Below are positions 29,891 through 38,851 of a stretch of 64,000 nt of DNA, piece after piece. Numbering within the stretch: position 1 is the stretch's first letter; every line of letters starts with the position of its first letter. Origin of the DNA: Aquabacterium sp. A3. Its GTDB lineage: Bacteria > Pseudomonadota > Gammaproteobacteria > Burkholderiales > Burkholderiaceae_C. The notes beneath the pieces were generated by a model. That model was given only the letters and a program-made list of their open reading frames with translations, made no database searches and was not told the DNA's origin. The stretch spans positions 1 to 64,000 of the forward strand of contig NZ_JBBPEV010000001.1 in the NCBI RefSeq assembly GCF_038069945.1, read 5' to 3'. Position numbers and translations under genes: made by a program.

Positions 29891-31565
29891 CGCACGCTGG
29901 GCAGGCAGCCAGGCGGGTGAGATCCTGGTTCTTTACTTCGAACACGTCGGCGCTCGCAACTGAGCGGGTGCGAAACCGGGGGCTTGGGCTATCGCGCTGC
30001 AACCAGTCAAGGATGGTTTCAGTGGCCAATGTCGCGGCATGCATCGGCGCCGCAACACCATATGGTGTAAAGCCGGTGCACCCGATGAGTCTGCGCACGG
30101 GGTCCTCTTTAAGGACCTTGAATCTTTCTTCTCTGTAGTTCTTGTGATCTGCCAAGCGCAGGCACCGGAAGCATCCCCCTTTGCTGCTTTGAACCCAAAG
30201 CGTCTGAACAGTCTGCCCATTCCCTTTGATCCACGCGTGCAACAAAGGTGTTTTCGTCGCCTCGGCAATTCTGCGGGCATTGAGAAACTCGCTCACAGAC
30301 TCTTCGCCAGTGGCATCGATCACCAAATCGGCGGAGAACAAGGCAGGAACGCCACGGACGTCAGTCGGACTCGCGTCAATGGTGGAGAAAGGGAACTGGC
30401 GAACAAGTTCATCACGCAAGGCGGTCGCCTTGGATTTGAACAGTGCCGGATAGCCCAACACATGCCTTCCGATGTTCTCCGGTTTGAGTTTGTCGGGGTC
30501 GATCAACGTCAACTTTCCACCATTGGCTCCAGCGCCAAGTCGAACCAGAGATAGAGCGACATAGGAGCCAATCGCACCGCACCCCACAACCTTGATCTGC
30601 CGGCCGCTGAGGTCCTTGAAAGTCAAGTTTCGACTGTGGACGAACGCAGGCCCGAACTCCGAAATGGACAATCGCATGATGCCGCGTGTGCCGCCTTTGC
30701 CGTGGAGGTGCTGTTTGTAAAGCCGCGGCTTCTTGATGGCGCCCAGCCGTTGGACTTGGTCGAGATCGAAGCCGAATCCGAGCCAGCCGATGGGCGTTTT
30801 TACGGCAAAGGTCGCTTGCTTGTATTCGAGGTATCGGGGCTCCTTCTCCAGGATGCGCTGAACGCCGTTCGAGATGCCCTTGTCCCACGCCTTTAGCCAG
30901 GCGAATAACGCTTTCACGGTTGATGGCATGACATCAGGCACAACAGGAAGCACGTCGGTTTGGAACAGCCAGCACGGGCAGGTTGTCTTTTCGGGAGCTG
31001 AAGCACCGAGTGCTCCAGAGAAGGCAGCAACTTCCTTTTCTGAGTCTGCGATCAATGCGGTCGGCACGCCGTTGATGTCGACGAGCCAGTAGTTGGTACA
31101 GGTGGCACCGGGTGCGACGGTGCCAATGAGCACATCCCAGATGGCCGTCGATTGGCCATTGAGCCAATGCACCATGAATTCGTCTTGGATGTCGCCCCTG
31201 CGATAGTCGGCATCAAAGCGGATTTGTTCAAGTACCAGCTTGGCCTGGTCAAGACACTGAGCGAGTGCTTCAGCTGGGTTGTAGCGATCAAGGACAACTG
31301 ATCCTGCTGCAAAGTAGCAAAGCCATCCTTCGGCAGTCAGGTGCGGAACGAGGGGAGGGAAACCGTCGGTGCCATCGAGCACGATGATCGATGGATAACG
31401 CAGAAAGTCCCAGTCCGTGATGCTCAGCCGAACGCGCACATTGCCACCACGGCAAGGCAAATCGCCCTCAAAAGAACGCGTGCCAGCACGGTTGCCTGCA
31501 GGCTCAAAGCCACGCGTGCGAAGCAACCGCAGGGCGTCGGTCAGCTGCGCATCATTCGGGGTCAT
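29856..31565 (-). CDS. cap2: CBASS Cap2-type E2-E1 fusion conjugating enzyme
   Basis: 569 residues. An N-terminal E2-like domain carries a candidate catalytic Cys at 83 (AEGWLCYF). A linker domain is followed by an E1/ThiF adenylation domain with V-V-G-C-G-A-I-G-S (residues 326-334), DPDKLKPENIGRH, and a candidate E1 Cys at 496 (IGCTGFTPYG). CxxC pairs at 465/468 and 555/558 probably bind zinc. Cap2 joins the C-terminus of the CD-NTase to target molecules and primes it for signal synthesis. Its ATG overlaps the last base of the cdn stop (TGATG), and the cyclase ends in glycine as a Cap2 substrate should. Confidence 0.92.
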   Translation of the reverse strand: MTPNDAQLTDALRLLRTRGFEPAGNRAGTRSFEGDLPCRGGNVRVRLSITDWDFLRYPSIIVLDGTDGFPPLVPHLTAEGWLCYFAAGSVVLDRYNPAEALAQCLDQAKLVLEQIRFDADYRRGDIQDEFMVHWLNGQSTAIWDVLIGTVAPGATCTNYWLVDINGVPTALIADSEKEVAAFSGALGASAPEKTTCPCWLFQTDVLPVVPDVMPSTVKALFAWLKAWDKGISNGVQRILEKEPRYLEYKQATFAVKTPIGWLGFGFDLDQVQRLGAIKKPRLYKQHLHGKGGTRGIMRLSISEFGPAFVHSRNLTFKDLSGRQIKVVGCGAIGSYVALSLVRLGAGANGGKLTLIDPDKLKPENIGRHVLGYPALFKSKATALRDELVRQFPFSTIDASPTDVRGVPALFSADLVIDATGEESVSEFLNARRIAEATKTPLLHAWIKGNGQTVQTLWVQSSKGGCFRCLRLADHKNYREERFKVLKEDPVRRLIGCTGFTPYGVAAPMHAATLATETILDWLQRDSPSPRFRTRSVASADVFEVKNQDLTRLAACPACGANDVAIPAVR

Positions 31566-32737
31566 CAGCCAGCCGTGGTGGCTCTGACGATCGGGCGGCT
31601 GACCTCACGAGCAGGCACGCTTCTCACCGCATCATTGCCGCTGTCTGGCTCGATCAGATCGGTCCGCATTGGGATGCGCAAACCAAGTTGGCTTTGGATG
31701 ATGTCGATGGCATCACCCGGCGCGTGCAAGGGCTTCAGCCGCGCCGCCTGAATTTGCTGCGCCAGGGTGATGGCCATGGCTGAAGCCTCTTCCCGTTGCG
31801 CCGGATTCAAGCGCTTGTTGAAGTCTTCCTTGCCTTCGTCAATGCCTGGCGCACGGATGTCTCCGCGCAAAGCGTTGGCGAGGGTCTTGGCCGCCGCCTC
31901 CAAAGCCAGATCGTCACGACCACGGATCGCTTCGAACTTCTGTGCGACGGCAACCATGATGCAAACGGACGTGGGCCCATCGCCAGCTTTCCAATGCAGG
32001 TCACGCCAAGCCTTGAGGTAGCAACACACCCGGCGCAGCTGATCGGTATGTTCCTTCAGGCGGTCAAGGAACCACTTCGAGACAGCTTCAGGGTCTGATG
32101 ATTTCCATTCGCCAGACCGCGTCGCCATGACGATGTGATCCAGGTCGGCCCACTCTTGTTCTGCGATCTCACCGAACGCCGCATTCTCAACCAGGGCACC
32201 ACGCGCCGAGTCAAGCGTCAACTGAGCGGAGAAGGACTTTTCCAGGATCGTCGCGAACTCTGCTTCAGGTGCAGCGTACAAAGGGATATCGATGTGCGCC
32301 CAGTTGTTGATCTGGATCCTGATGCAGGTGTCCTTGCCGGTGATCAGCTCCCAACCCTTGTCCGTGCAAAGGTCCGCCAGCAGTTTCTCCACCAGCGTAA
32401 AGTAGAGCTTCGCCATCTTGTGCGGCGGGCCATTGTCTTCCCAAACCGTGACCGGCAAGTACACACCGAAGTCCCAATCCATTTCCTGGGGTGGCTGCCA
32501 TGCTGGCTGGATGCAGGTCCTATACGACCAGGAGCCTTGGGTGCGGAATTTGGGGTCGACTGCCTTGTCCATGCCGAGCACGGCTACTGTCGCCGCTCGA
32601 ATGCGTGGCCGCAGATGATCCCGAATGTCGTTCTTGGCCTGAACCAAGGTCTCCCGTTGATGTGGGGTGGGGGCGAGGCGATCGATGAAGACATCGGTCT
32701 CGGAAGTGGCGAACAGCAGTCGATTGAGTTTCAGCAT
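31565..32737 (-). CDS. cdnA: DncV-like CD-NTase (cyclic dinucleotide synthase)
   Basis: 390 residues. The active site is visible: G68-S69 in QGSWSYRT, D87-x-D89 in EMDWDFGVYLP, and D150 in WAHIDIPLY. The spacing and the QGS...D-x-D-x-G-x-Y-x-P pattern match Vibrio cholerae DncV, which makes 3',3'-cGAMP. The C-terminus ends in R-A-T-T-A-G, with the terminal glycine needed for conjugation by Cap2. It lies 12 bases after capV and overlaps cap2 by one base. The exact nucleotide product cannot be read from sequence; the patatin effector favours cGAMP. Confidence 0.92.
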   Translation of the reverse strand: MLKLNRLLFATSETDVFIDRLAPTPHQRETLVQAKNDIRDHLRPRIRAATVAVLGMDKAVDPKFRTQGSWSYRTCIQPAWQPPQEMDWDFGVYLPVTVWEDNGPPHKMAKLYFTLVEKLLADLCTDKGWELITGKDTCIRIQINNWAHIDIPLYAAPEAEFATILEKSFSAQLTLDSARGALVENAAFGEIAEQEWADLDHIVMATRSGEWKSSDPEAVSKWFLDRLKEHTDQLRRVCCYLKAWRDLHWKAGDGPTSVCIMVAVAQKFEAIRGRDDLALEAAAKTLANALRGDIRAPGIDEGKEDFNKRLNPAQREEASAMAITLAQQIQAARLKPLHAPGDAIDIIQSQLGLRIPMRTDLIEPDSGNDAVRSVPAREVSRPIVRATTAG

Positions 32738-32749
32738 GAGGGACCCCGG

Positions 32750-33781
32750 TCAAGGAGTTGCGTGTTCGCCGTGATAAAAGACTGACTTGGGTGGCGAGTG
32801 TTCCAAGAAAGCCAAGAGGCGTGGGTCACTGATGCATCGTTTCGAGCGCTCAATGGCGGCGCCGAGCAGCACCTCACGCGCGTGAGCATCGGCCTTGTCA
32901 AGTGCGACTGCACGGGCACGCTCATCGAACAGGTCATCATCAATGCGCAGGTATCGGCTTTCCAGCCGGTGCTCCAGCATCTTGTCGGTCAGCACCTCTT
33001 GTGCGGAGATGGACAATCCAAAGAGCCTCTTGGGCATGTTGCTGGGGTTCCAGCCACCCCAGTCGTAGGCGCCACCTTGCCGGTTGTGCCGAGGGTCAAC
33101 GGTGAACTTCGACGACATCGTCCCGATGCTCAGCATGCGGATGTGCTTGATATCTCTACCGAAGAAATGCTGCGATTCATGGAGCGCGAGCAGTCCCGGT
33201 GAGTTCGCGAACAACCCACCATCGACATACTGCCCCCCATTGAAGACATGACGCGGGAAGTAGGCCGGCGCCGCACTGGTTGCAAGCCCGATGTCCACCA
33301 AGCGATGTTTGTGGTCTCGTTTGAACATGGGGTGATGCCCCGTCTTGAAGACAACAGGCTCACCCGTTGTGTAGTTGATGGAGGGGACCATCACAGGGTG
33401 AAGGCAAGCGCCCAGGAGTCGGTCGCCAAAGACTTCGGGGGCCTCAAGCTGCGCCTTGAGCGATGCAGGCGAATAGGGGGCGCGCACCATTCCCAGAAAA
33501 GACCAGCGCTTCTTGAAAATTTCCTCGCCATGCTTGACGAAGAGGTCAACCATCGTTTGCGCCGGGATTTCCAAGGCGAGGGCCAGCGCCAAGATGCCGC
33601 CGATCGAGGTGCCCGTGATCAGATCGAACTTGGATGCGATGGGCCCCTGGAGCTCTTGCTCGATGTCTGCAAGCACTTTTGCCGTGTACAGGCCTCTGTA
33701 GCCGCCGCCTGAAAGCGCAAGGACTTGAAATGCCTTGTTTTGATCTGGCTGCGACGCTGAACAGGGGGCAGGTGCTGACAT
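32750..33781 (-). CDS. capV: CapV-like patatin phospholipase effector
   Basis: 343 residues. Patatin motifs in order: oxyanion loop GGGYRG (residues 25-30), nucleophile G-T-S59-I-G, and the Asp of the dyad in D187-G-G-L-F-A-N-S-P. CapV is a membrane-degrading effector that is switched on by 3',3'-cGAMP from a DncV-type cyclase and kills or stalls the infected cell. It is the first gene of the four-gene operon, the same order as in the Vibrio VSP-1 island. The reading start at 33781 has only a weak ribosome site. Confidence 0.92.
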   Translation of the reverse strand: MSAPAPCSASQPDQNKAFQVLALSGGGYRGLYTAKVLADIEQELQGPIASKFDLITGTSIGGILALALALEIPAQTMVDLFVKHGEEIFKKRWSFLGMVRAPYSPASLKAQLEAPEVFGDRLLGACLHPVMVPSINYTTGEPVVFKTGHHPMFKRDHKHRLVDIGLATSAAPAYFPRHVFNGGQYVDGGLFANSPGLLALHESQHFFGRDIKHIRMLSIGTMSSKFTVDPRHNRQGGAYDWGGWNPSNMPKRLFGLSISAQEVLTDKMLEHRLESRYLRIDDDLFDERARAVALDKADAHAREVLLGAAIERSKRCISDPRLLAFLEHSPPKSVFYHGEHATP

Positions 33782-33853
33782 GAGGTGTACTTGTGGCAGG
33801 CGCTATTTAGTGTCTGAGTGGGGCGAAAAACACTACAGGTAGCGTTTTATCAC

Positions 33854-33882
33854 ATTTTCCATGTGGATTTATACAGTGTCAA
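33854..33882 (-). promoter_or_regulatory. Candidate promoter of the type II CBASS operon
   Basis: On the reverse strand a perfect -35 TTGACA (33882-33877), a 17-base spacer and GAAAAT (33859-33854). It lies about 70 bases before capV. CACAT (33851-33855) and ATGTG (33861-33865) form an inverted repeat over the -10 that could be an operator. The region is shared with the divergent hsdM gene. Confidence 0.5.
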
Positions 33883-34024
33883 GTCTCCGGGGCTCTCGCC
33901 CAGCGATTCCGAGCTTTTAGGCGTTGCTGTATCGCGCAGCCGCCAGACATTCAGTGATCCAATCGAGCCTTGGCTCGGTGGAAAATCATGCCCATCGCGA
34001 TTTCCCCCGATTTCCCAGGTATTT

Positions 34025-36430
34025 ATGGATCACGCAGCACATAACAAGATCGTCTCGTTCATCTGGTCCATTGCAGATGACTGCTTGCGCGACGTTTTTG
34101 TACGGGGCAAATACCGTGACGTGATCCTGCCCATGTTCGTTCTGCGCCGCCTGGACTGCTTGCTTGAGTCGAGCAAGGCGGGTGTGCTCGAAGAAGTGCG
34201 GTTCCAGCAAGAAGACGCGGCGATGGCTGATCTGGACCCGCATGGCCTGCGCGATGCGTCTGGCTACGTCTTCTACAACACCTCTAAATTCACGCTCAAG
34301 AGCCTGCTGGGCAACCCGTCCCAACTGGAGGCCAACCTCAAGAACTATCTGGACGGGTTTTCGGACAACGTGAAGGAAATCGTCGACAAGTTCGACTTGC
34401 GCAACCAGATCCGCAAGATGGCGCAGTCCGACGTGCTCCACGACGTCATCGAAAAATTCGTCTCCGAAGAAATCAACCTCAGCCCGGATGATCGCAAGGG
34501 CCCGGATGGCCGCGCACAGCCTGGCTTGTCCAACCTGGGCATGGGCTACGTGTTCGAAGAGTTGATCCGCAAGTTCAACGAAGAGAACAACGAAGAGGCC
34601 GGTGAACACTTCACGCCGCGTGAGGTCATCAAGCTGATGACGAACCTGGTGTTCATCCCCGTCAAGGATCAGCTTCCCAACCCGCTGACCATTTACGACC
34701 CCGCTTGCGGTAGCGGTGGCATGTTGACCGAGTCCCAGGACTTTGTGACCGACCCAGAAGGCGAGATCAAGGCCAAGGTGGGCGTCTTCTTGTACGGCAA
34801 GGAGGTCAACCCCGAGACCTATGCCATCTGCAAGTCCGACATGATGATCAAGGGCAACGACCCCGAGAACATCCGCTTTGGCTCCACGCTGGCCACCAAC
34901 GATTTCTCTGGCAAGCGCTTCGACTTCATGTTGACGAACCCGCCCTACGGCAAGTCATGGAAGAGCGACCAGAAGAGCATTGTTGAAGGCAAGGAAGTCA
35001 TTGACCACCGCTTCCAGGTCAACCTGTCCGACTACACGGGCGAGCGCTTTGATTTTTACCCGGCCATCCCTCGCTCCTCAGATGGCCAGCTGCTGTTTCT
35101 GATGGAGATGGTGGACAAGATGAAGCGCCGTGCCGACAGCCCTGTGCGGTTTGCCGGCTCGCGCATTGCATCGGTCCACAACGGCTCGGCCCTGTTCACA
35201 GGTGATGCAGGCAGTGGCGAGAGCAACATCCGCCGCCACCTGATCGAGCGCGATTACCTCGAAGCCATCATCCAGCTGCCCAACAACCTGTTCTACAACA
35301 CCGGCATCACCACCTACGTGTGGCTGCTCACGAACAACAAGCCTGCCAAGCGCCAGGGCAAGGTGCAGTTGATCGACGCTTCCAACCTGTTCCAGAAGCT
35401 GCGCAAGAACCTGGGTGAGAAGAACTGCGAGTTCACTGACGAGCACATTGAGCAGATCACCCAGCTGTACCTGACCATGCCGGCGGATGGCATCTCGAAG
35501 GTCTTCCACAACCGGGACTTCGGCTATTACAAAGTCACGGTGGAGCGCCCATTGCGATTGGCGGCCCAGTTCACACCCGAGCGCATGGCCACCTTGCGCT
35601 ACACGCCGGGCATGCAGGAGATCATGGAATGGGTGCACGGCAAGTATGGCGAAGAGGTCTATACCGGCCTGCAGGCCCATGCCGAGGCCATTGAGAACCA
35701 CCTTGAGCGCGAAGAAATCACCCTTTCGCCCAAGAGCCGCAAAGAGCTGTTGTCTGAGACCACCTGGCTGGCGCAGCGATCCATCATGCAGGCCGCTCAG
35801 CAATTGGCTGGGGTGATCGGCAGTGCGGAGCACCTTGATTTCAATGTGTTCGAAGCCCTGGTGGACGATGCCATCAAAGCTGTGGGCCTCAAGCTTGCTG
35901 CGAACGAGCGCAAGCAGATCCTGAACGCCGTGAGCTGGCGAGACCCGCGCGCAGCCAAGGTGATCAAGAAGCGACACCAGCTCACCGCAGCCAAGCTCAA
36001 GGACTTGTTGGCCGAACTGAAAACCACGGCCGACAAGCTGGCCGACCATGGCTATTGGCCTGCAGAGGTGCAGGCCGCCGCTGAAGCCAAAGGCGGCAAG
36101 AAAGCGGCCAAGGCGGGCGAGTACATCGAGTACGAGCCCGACAGCGAGTTGCGCGACACCGAAAACGTGCCGCTCTCACTGGACGCCAGCCTGCCCGCCT
36201 CTGGCGTCATCCATGATTACTTCATCAAGGAAGTGCGCCCTCATGTGGACGAGGCCTGGATCGCGCTGGACAAGACTGTCATCGGCTATGAAATCAGCTT
36301 CAACAAATACTTCTACCAGCACAAGCCATTGCGCAGCCTGGAAGCGGTAACCCAGGAAATCCTGGCCCTGGAGGCCGAGACGGATGGCCTGCTCAAGGCC
36401 TTGGTGGCTTTTGTGGGGGCAGGGGCATGA
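34025..36430 (+). CDS. hsdM: Type I restriction-modification DNA methyltransferase subunit
   Basis: 801 residues from the ATG at 34025 (MDHAAHNKIVSFIW); the frame is open 69 codons further upstream, but that part does not resemble HsdM. The N-terminal HsdM helical domain is followed by the SAM motif DPACGSGGM (near residue 224) and the N6-adenine motif NPPYG (near 304). It methylates adenine in the target chosen by HsdS. The C-terminal 250 residues are longer than in classical HsdM (about 530) and resemble the extended M subunits found with small HsdR proteins. First gene of hsdM-yhcG-hsdS-hsdR. Confidence 0.93.
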   Translation: MDHAAHNKIVSFIWSIADDCLRDVFVRGKYRDVILPMFVLRRLDCLLESSKAGVLEEVRFQQEDAAMADLDPHGLRDASGYVFYNTSKFTLKSLLGNPSQLEANLKNYLDGFSDNVKEIVDKFDLRNQIRKMAQSDVLHDVIEKFVSEEINLSPDDRKGPDGRAQPGLSNLGMGYVFEELIRKFNEENNEEAGEHFTPREVIKLMTNLVFIPVKDQLPNPLTIYDPACGSGGMLTESQDFVTDPEGEIKAKVGVFLYGKEVNPETYAICKSDMMIKGNDPENIRFGSTLATNDFSGKRFDFMLTNPPYGKSWKSDQKSIVEGKEVIDHRFQVNLSDYTGERFDFYPAIPRSSDGQLLFLMEMVDKMKRRADSPVRFAGSRIASVHNGSALFTGDAGSGESNIRRHLIERDYLEAIIQLPNNLFYNTGITTYVWLLTNNKPAKRQGKVQLIDASNLFQKLRKNLGEKNCEFTDEHIEQITQLYLTMPADGISKVFHNRDFGYYKVTVERPLRLAAQFTPERMATLRYTPGMQEIMEWVHGKYGEEVYTGLQAHAEAIENHLEREEITLSPKSRKELLSETTWLAQRSIMQAAQQLAGVIGSAEHLDFNVFEALVDDAIKAVGLKLAANERKQILNAVSWRDPRAAKVIKKRHQLTAAKLKDLLAELKTTADKLADHGYWPAEVQAAAEAKGGKKAAKAGEYIEYEPDSELRDTENVPLSLDASLPASGVIHDYFIKEVRPHVDEAWIALDKTVIGYEISFNKYFYQHKPLRSLEAVTQEILALEAETDGLLKALVAFVGAGA

Positions 36431-37548
36431 GCCCGCGCAAGGTTGTGGCGCCCCAGGCAACGGCCTTGCCTGGCGAGTTACTGGGCCGTGTCGTCACCAT
36501 CCTGGAAGATGCGCGCCAGCGCGTCGCGCGCACGGTCAACAGCGAGATGGTGCTGGCCTACTGGCTCATCGGGCGCGAGATCGTGCAGGCGCTGCAGGGC
36601 GGGCAAGATCGGGCGGGTTATGGCCAGAGCCTGCTGGACGGGCTGGCCTCTGAGTTGACCACCCGCTTTGGGCGCGGCTTCTCGGCCACCAACCTCAAGA
36701 ACTGCCGTTTGTTCTACCAGGCCTACGCGGAGCGCCAGCCCGAAATTCGTCAGACAGCGTCTGACGAATCGAGCCCCTTGGGGTTTCTGGCTGAACTGTC
36801 GTGGTCGCACTATGTGTTCCTGACGGGTTTGCGCAATGCCGACGAGCGCCGCTTCTATGAAATCGAGGCGGCCCGTGGCACCTGGACGCTGGCGCAGATG
36901 CGCCGCCAGTTCGACAGCGGCTTGTTTGAACGCCTCGCACTGAGCCGCGATCCGCAGACCATCGGGCAACTGGCCGCAGAAGGCGATCTCATCCAGGCGC
37001 CCAAGGACCTCATCAAGACGCCCTATGTGCTGGAGTTCCTGGGCCTGGAAGAGCGCAGCAGCTATTCAGAATCCGACCTGGAAGCGGCCATCATCAACAA
37101 GATCGAGCACTTCTTGCTGGAACTGGGCAAAGGCTTCTTGTTCGAGGCCCGGCAAAAGCGCTTCACCTTTGAAGAAGAACACTTCTTCGTGGACCTGGTG
37201 TTCTACAACCGCCTGCTGCGTTGCTATGTGCTGATCGACCTCAAGCTCGGCAAGCTGACCCACCAGAACCTGGGGCAGATGCAGATGTATGTGAACTACT
37301 TTGACCGCTTCGTGAAGCGCGACGACGAGCACAAGACCGTCGGCATCATCCTTTGCAAGAAAAAGAACGACGCGCTGGTGGAGATCACGCTGCCCCAGGA
37401 CGCCAATGTGCACGCCTCGGAATACCAGTTGTACCTGCCCAGCAAAGACGAGCTGCAGCAGCGCTTGCAGGAGTGGGCGGCCGAGAGCGCCGTGGCGAGT
37501 GGTCAAGATGGCAGCCAGCCTGTGGCCAGCAAGAAGGCGGGCAAGTGA
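36427..37548 (+). CDS. YhcG/DUF1016 PD-(D/E)xK nuclease-family protein
   Basis: 373 residues, overlapping the hsdM stop by four bases (ATGA). The N-terminal DUF1016_N helical domain (V-N-S-E-M-V-L-A-Y-W-L-I-G-R-E-I-V) is followed by the YhcG nuclease domain with F-V-D-L-V-F-Y-N-R-L-L-R-C-Y-V-L-I-D-L-K (D...D-L-K catalytic pattern) and G-Q-M-Q-M-Y-V-N-Y-F. Such proteins are frequently encoded inside type I RM operons, but their contribution is not settled; it may protect against or replace the restriction step. Next gene hsdS overlaps its stop (TGATG). Confidence 0.9.
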   Translation: MSPRKVVAPQATALPGELLGRVVTILEDARQRVARTVNSEMVLAYWLIGREIVQALQGGQDRAGYGQSLLDGLASELTTRFGRGFSATNLKNCRLFYQAYAERQPEIRQTASDESSPLGFLAELSWSHYVFLTGLRNADERRFYEIEAARGTWTLAQMRRQFDSGLFERLALSRDPQTIGQLAAEGDLIQAPKDLIKTPYVLEFLGLEERSSYSESDLEAAIINKIEHFLLELGKGFLFEARQKRFTFEEEHFFVDLVFYNRLLRCYVLIDLKLGKLTHQNLGQMQMYVNYFDRFVKRDDEHKTVGIILCKKKNDALVEITLPQDANVHASEYQLYLPSKDELQQRLQEWAAESAVASGQDGSQPVASKKAGK

Positions 37549-38837
37549 TGCGGCGGTATGAGCAGTACGCCCCGAGTGGCTTTGACTGGCTTGGCGACCT
37601 GCCTTCACATTGGTCCATTCTTCGCGCCAAGTATGTTTTTCGGGAGATCGACGACCGCTCCGTGGCCGGTGACGAGGAGTTGCTGTCGGTGTCGCACCTG
37701 ACTGGCGTTACACCGCGCAGTGAGAAAAACGTCACCATGTTCATGGCCGAGGACTACACCGGAGCCAAGCTCTGCAAAGATGGTGACCTGGTGATCAACA
37801 CCATGTGGGCCTGGATGGGGGCTCTGGGCGTGTCCAGCACCACTGGCATCGTCAGCCCGGCATATGGCGTGTACCGACAGCTTGAACAACGCCTGCGACC
37901 TCGGTACATGGACTGGTTGTTCCGCACGCCCATGTATGTGGCTGAGTACACGCGCCGATCTACGGGGGTGAACTCATCTCGGTTGCGGCTCTATCCAGAT
38001 CGGTTTCTGGACATGCCAGTGGTCATCCCTCCGCTTGAGGAGCAAGACCGCATCGTTGCCTTCCTCGATAAAAAGACCGCAGAAATCGACGTCGCCGTGG
38101 CCAAAAAGGTTGAGCTGCTTGATCTACTTGAAGAGCAGAAAAAAATCGTTATTGACCGAGCTGTCACGCAGGGTGTGCATGAGTCTCCGGTTCTTAAATC
38201 ATCTGGAGAGGGTTGGATCAAAGGCATCCCAATGGGCTGGCATATTTCGCCCTTGCTCGGCGTTGCAGAGGTAATCGACCCCAATCCTAGTCACAGGAAT
38301 CCAAAATACACCGACGCCGGCTTACCGTTCATTTCAACTGTTGAATTTCAAGGTGATGACGACATCTTGCTTGATTCAACTCGTCGGGTAGCTGAATCAA
38401 CGGTGCTAGAGCAGGAGGCTAGATGCAGGTTCAGCGCGGCTTCTATTGCTTTTTCTAGAAAGGGCACCATCGGGGCTGTACGGCGCCTACCTACAGGCGT
38501 GAGGTTCGCACTTCTCGACTCGCTCTGTGTTGTCAATATCAAGAGCGGGATGAACGTCCAGTTCATGTATCGGCAACTTGCCGCAGATGTGGTTGCCGCT
38601 CAGTTTGGACCAGTCGTTCGGGGGGCGGCACTGAAACAACTTAGTGTTGGTCGAGTTCGCGCTTTGAAAGTTCTGGTTCCGCCAGAAGATGAGCAGGATC
38701 AGATCGCTCGACATATTGATGAGCGACTTTCTGCCATCAATGCTGTTGTCGGTCGAGTTAAGCGGCAATTGGCGCAATTGGCTGAACTGCGACAGACAAC
38801 TATTTCGGCAATGGTGACCGGCGGTATTAAAGTCTAA
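37548..38837 (+). CDS. hsdS: Type I restriction-modification specificity subunit
   Basis: 429 residues with two target-recognition domains, each followed by a long helix. The half-site repeats are visible as P-P-L-E-E-Q-D-R-I-V-A-F-L-D-K-K (near 165) and V-P-P-E-D-E-Q-D-Q-I-A-R-H-I-D-E (near 380). Each TRD reads one half of a split DNA target. The second TRD, from about 38200, has a visibly lower G/C content than the first, as expected if TRDs are swapped by recombination. The start at 37548 overlaps the previous stop. Confidence 0.9.
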   Translation: MRRYEQYAPSGFDWLGDLPSHWSILRAKYVFREIDDRSVAGDEELLSVSHLTGVTPRSEKNVTMFMAEDYTGAKLCKDGDLVINTMWAWMGALGVSSTTGIVSPAYGVYRQLEQRLRPRYMDWLFRTPMYVAEYTRRSTGVNSSRLRLYPDRFLDMPVVIPPLEEQDRIVAFLDKKTAEIDVAVAKKVELLDLLEEQKKIVIDRAVTQGVHESPVLKSSGEGWIKGIPMGWHISPLLGVAEVIDPNPSHRNPKYTDAGLPFISTVEFQGDDDILLDSTRRVAESTVLEQEARCRFSAASIAFSRKGTIGAVRRLPTGVRFALLDSLCVVNIKSGMNVQFMYRQLAADVVAAQFGPVVRGAALKQLSVGRVRALKVLVPPEDEQDQIARHIDERLSAINAVVGRVKRQLAQLAELRQTTISAMVTGGIKV

Positions 38838-38851
38838 AAAAGGGATGCAAT

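Noticed and set aside
33818-34024. 69-codon upstream extension of hsdM.
   Set aside because: The extension overlaps the likely CBASS promoter region and is not HsdM-like; the conserved N-terminus begins at 34025.
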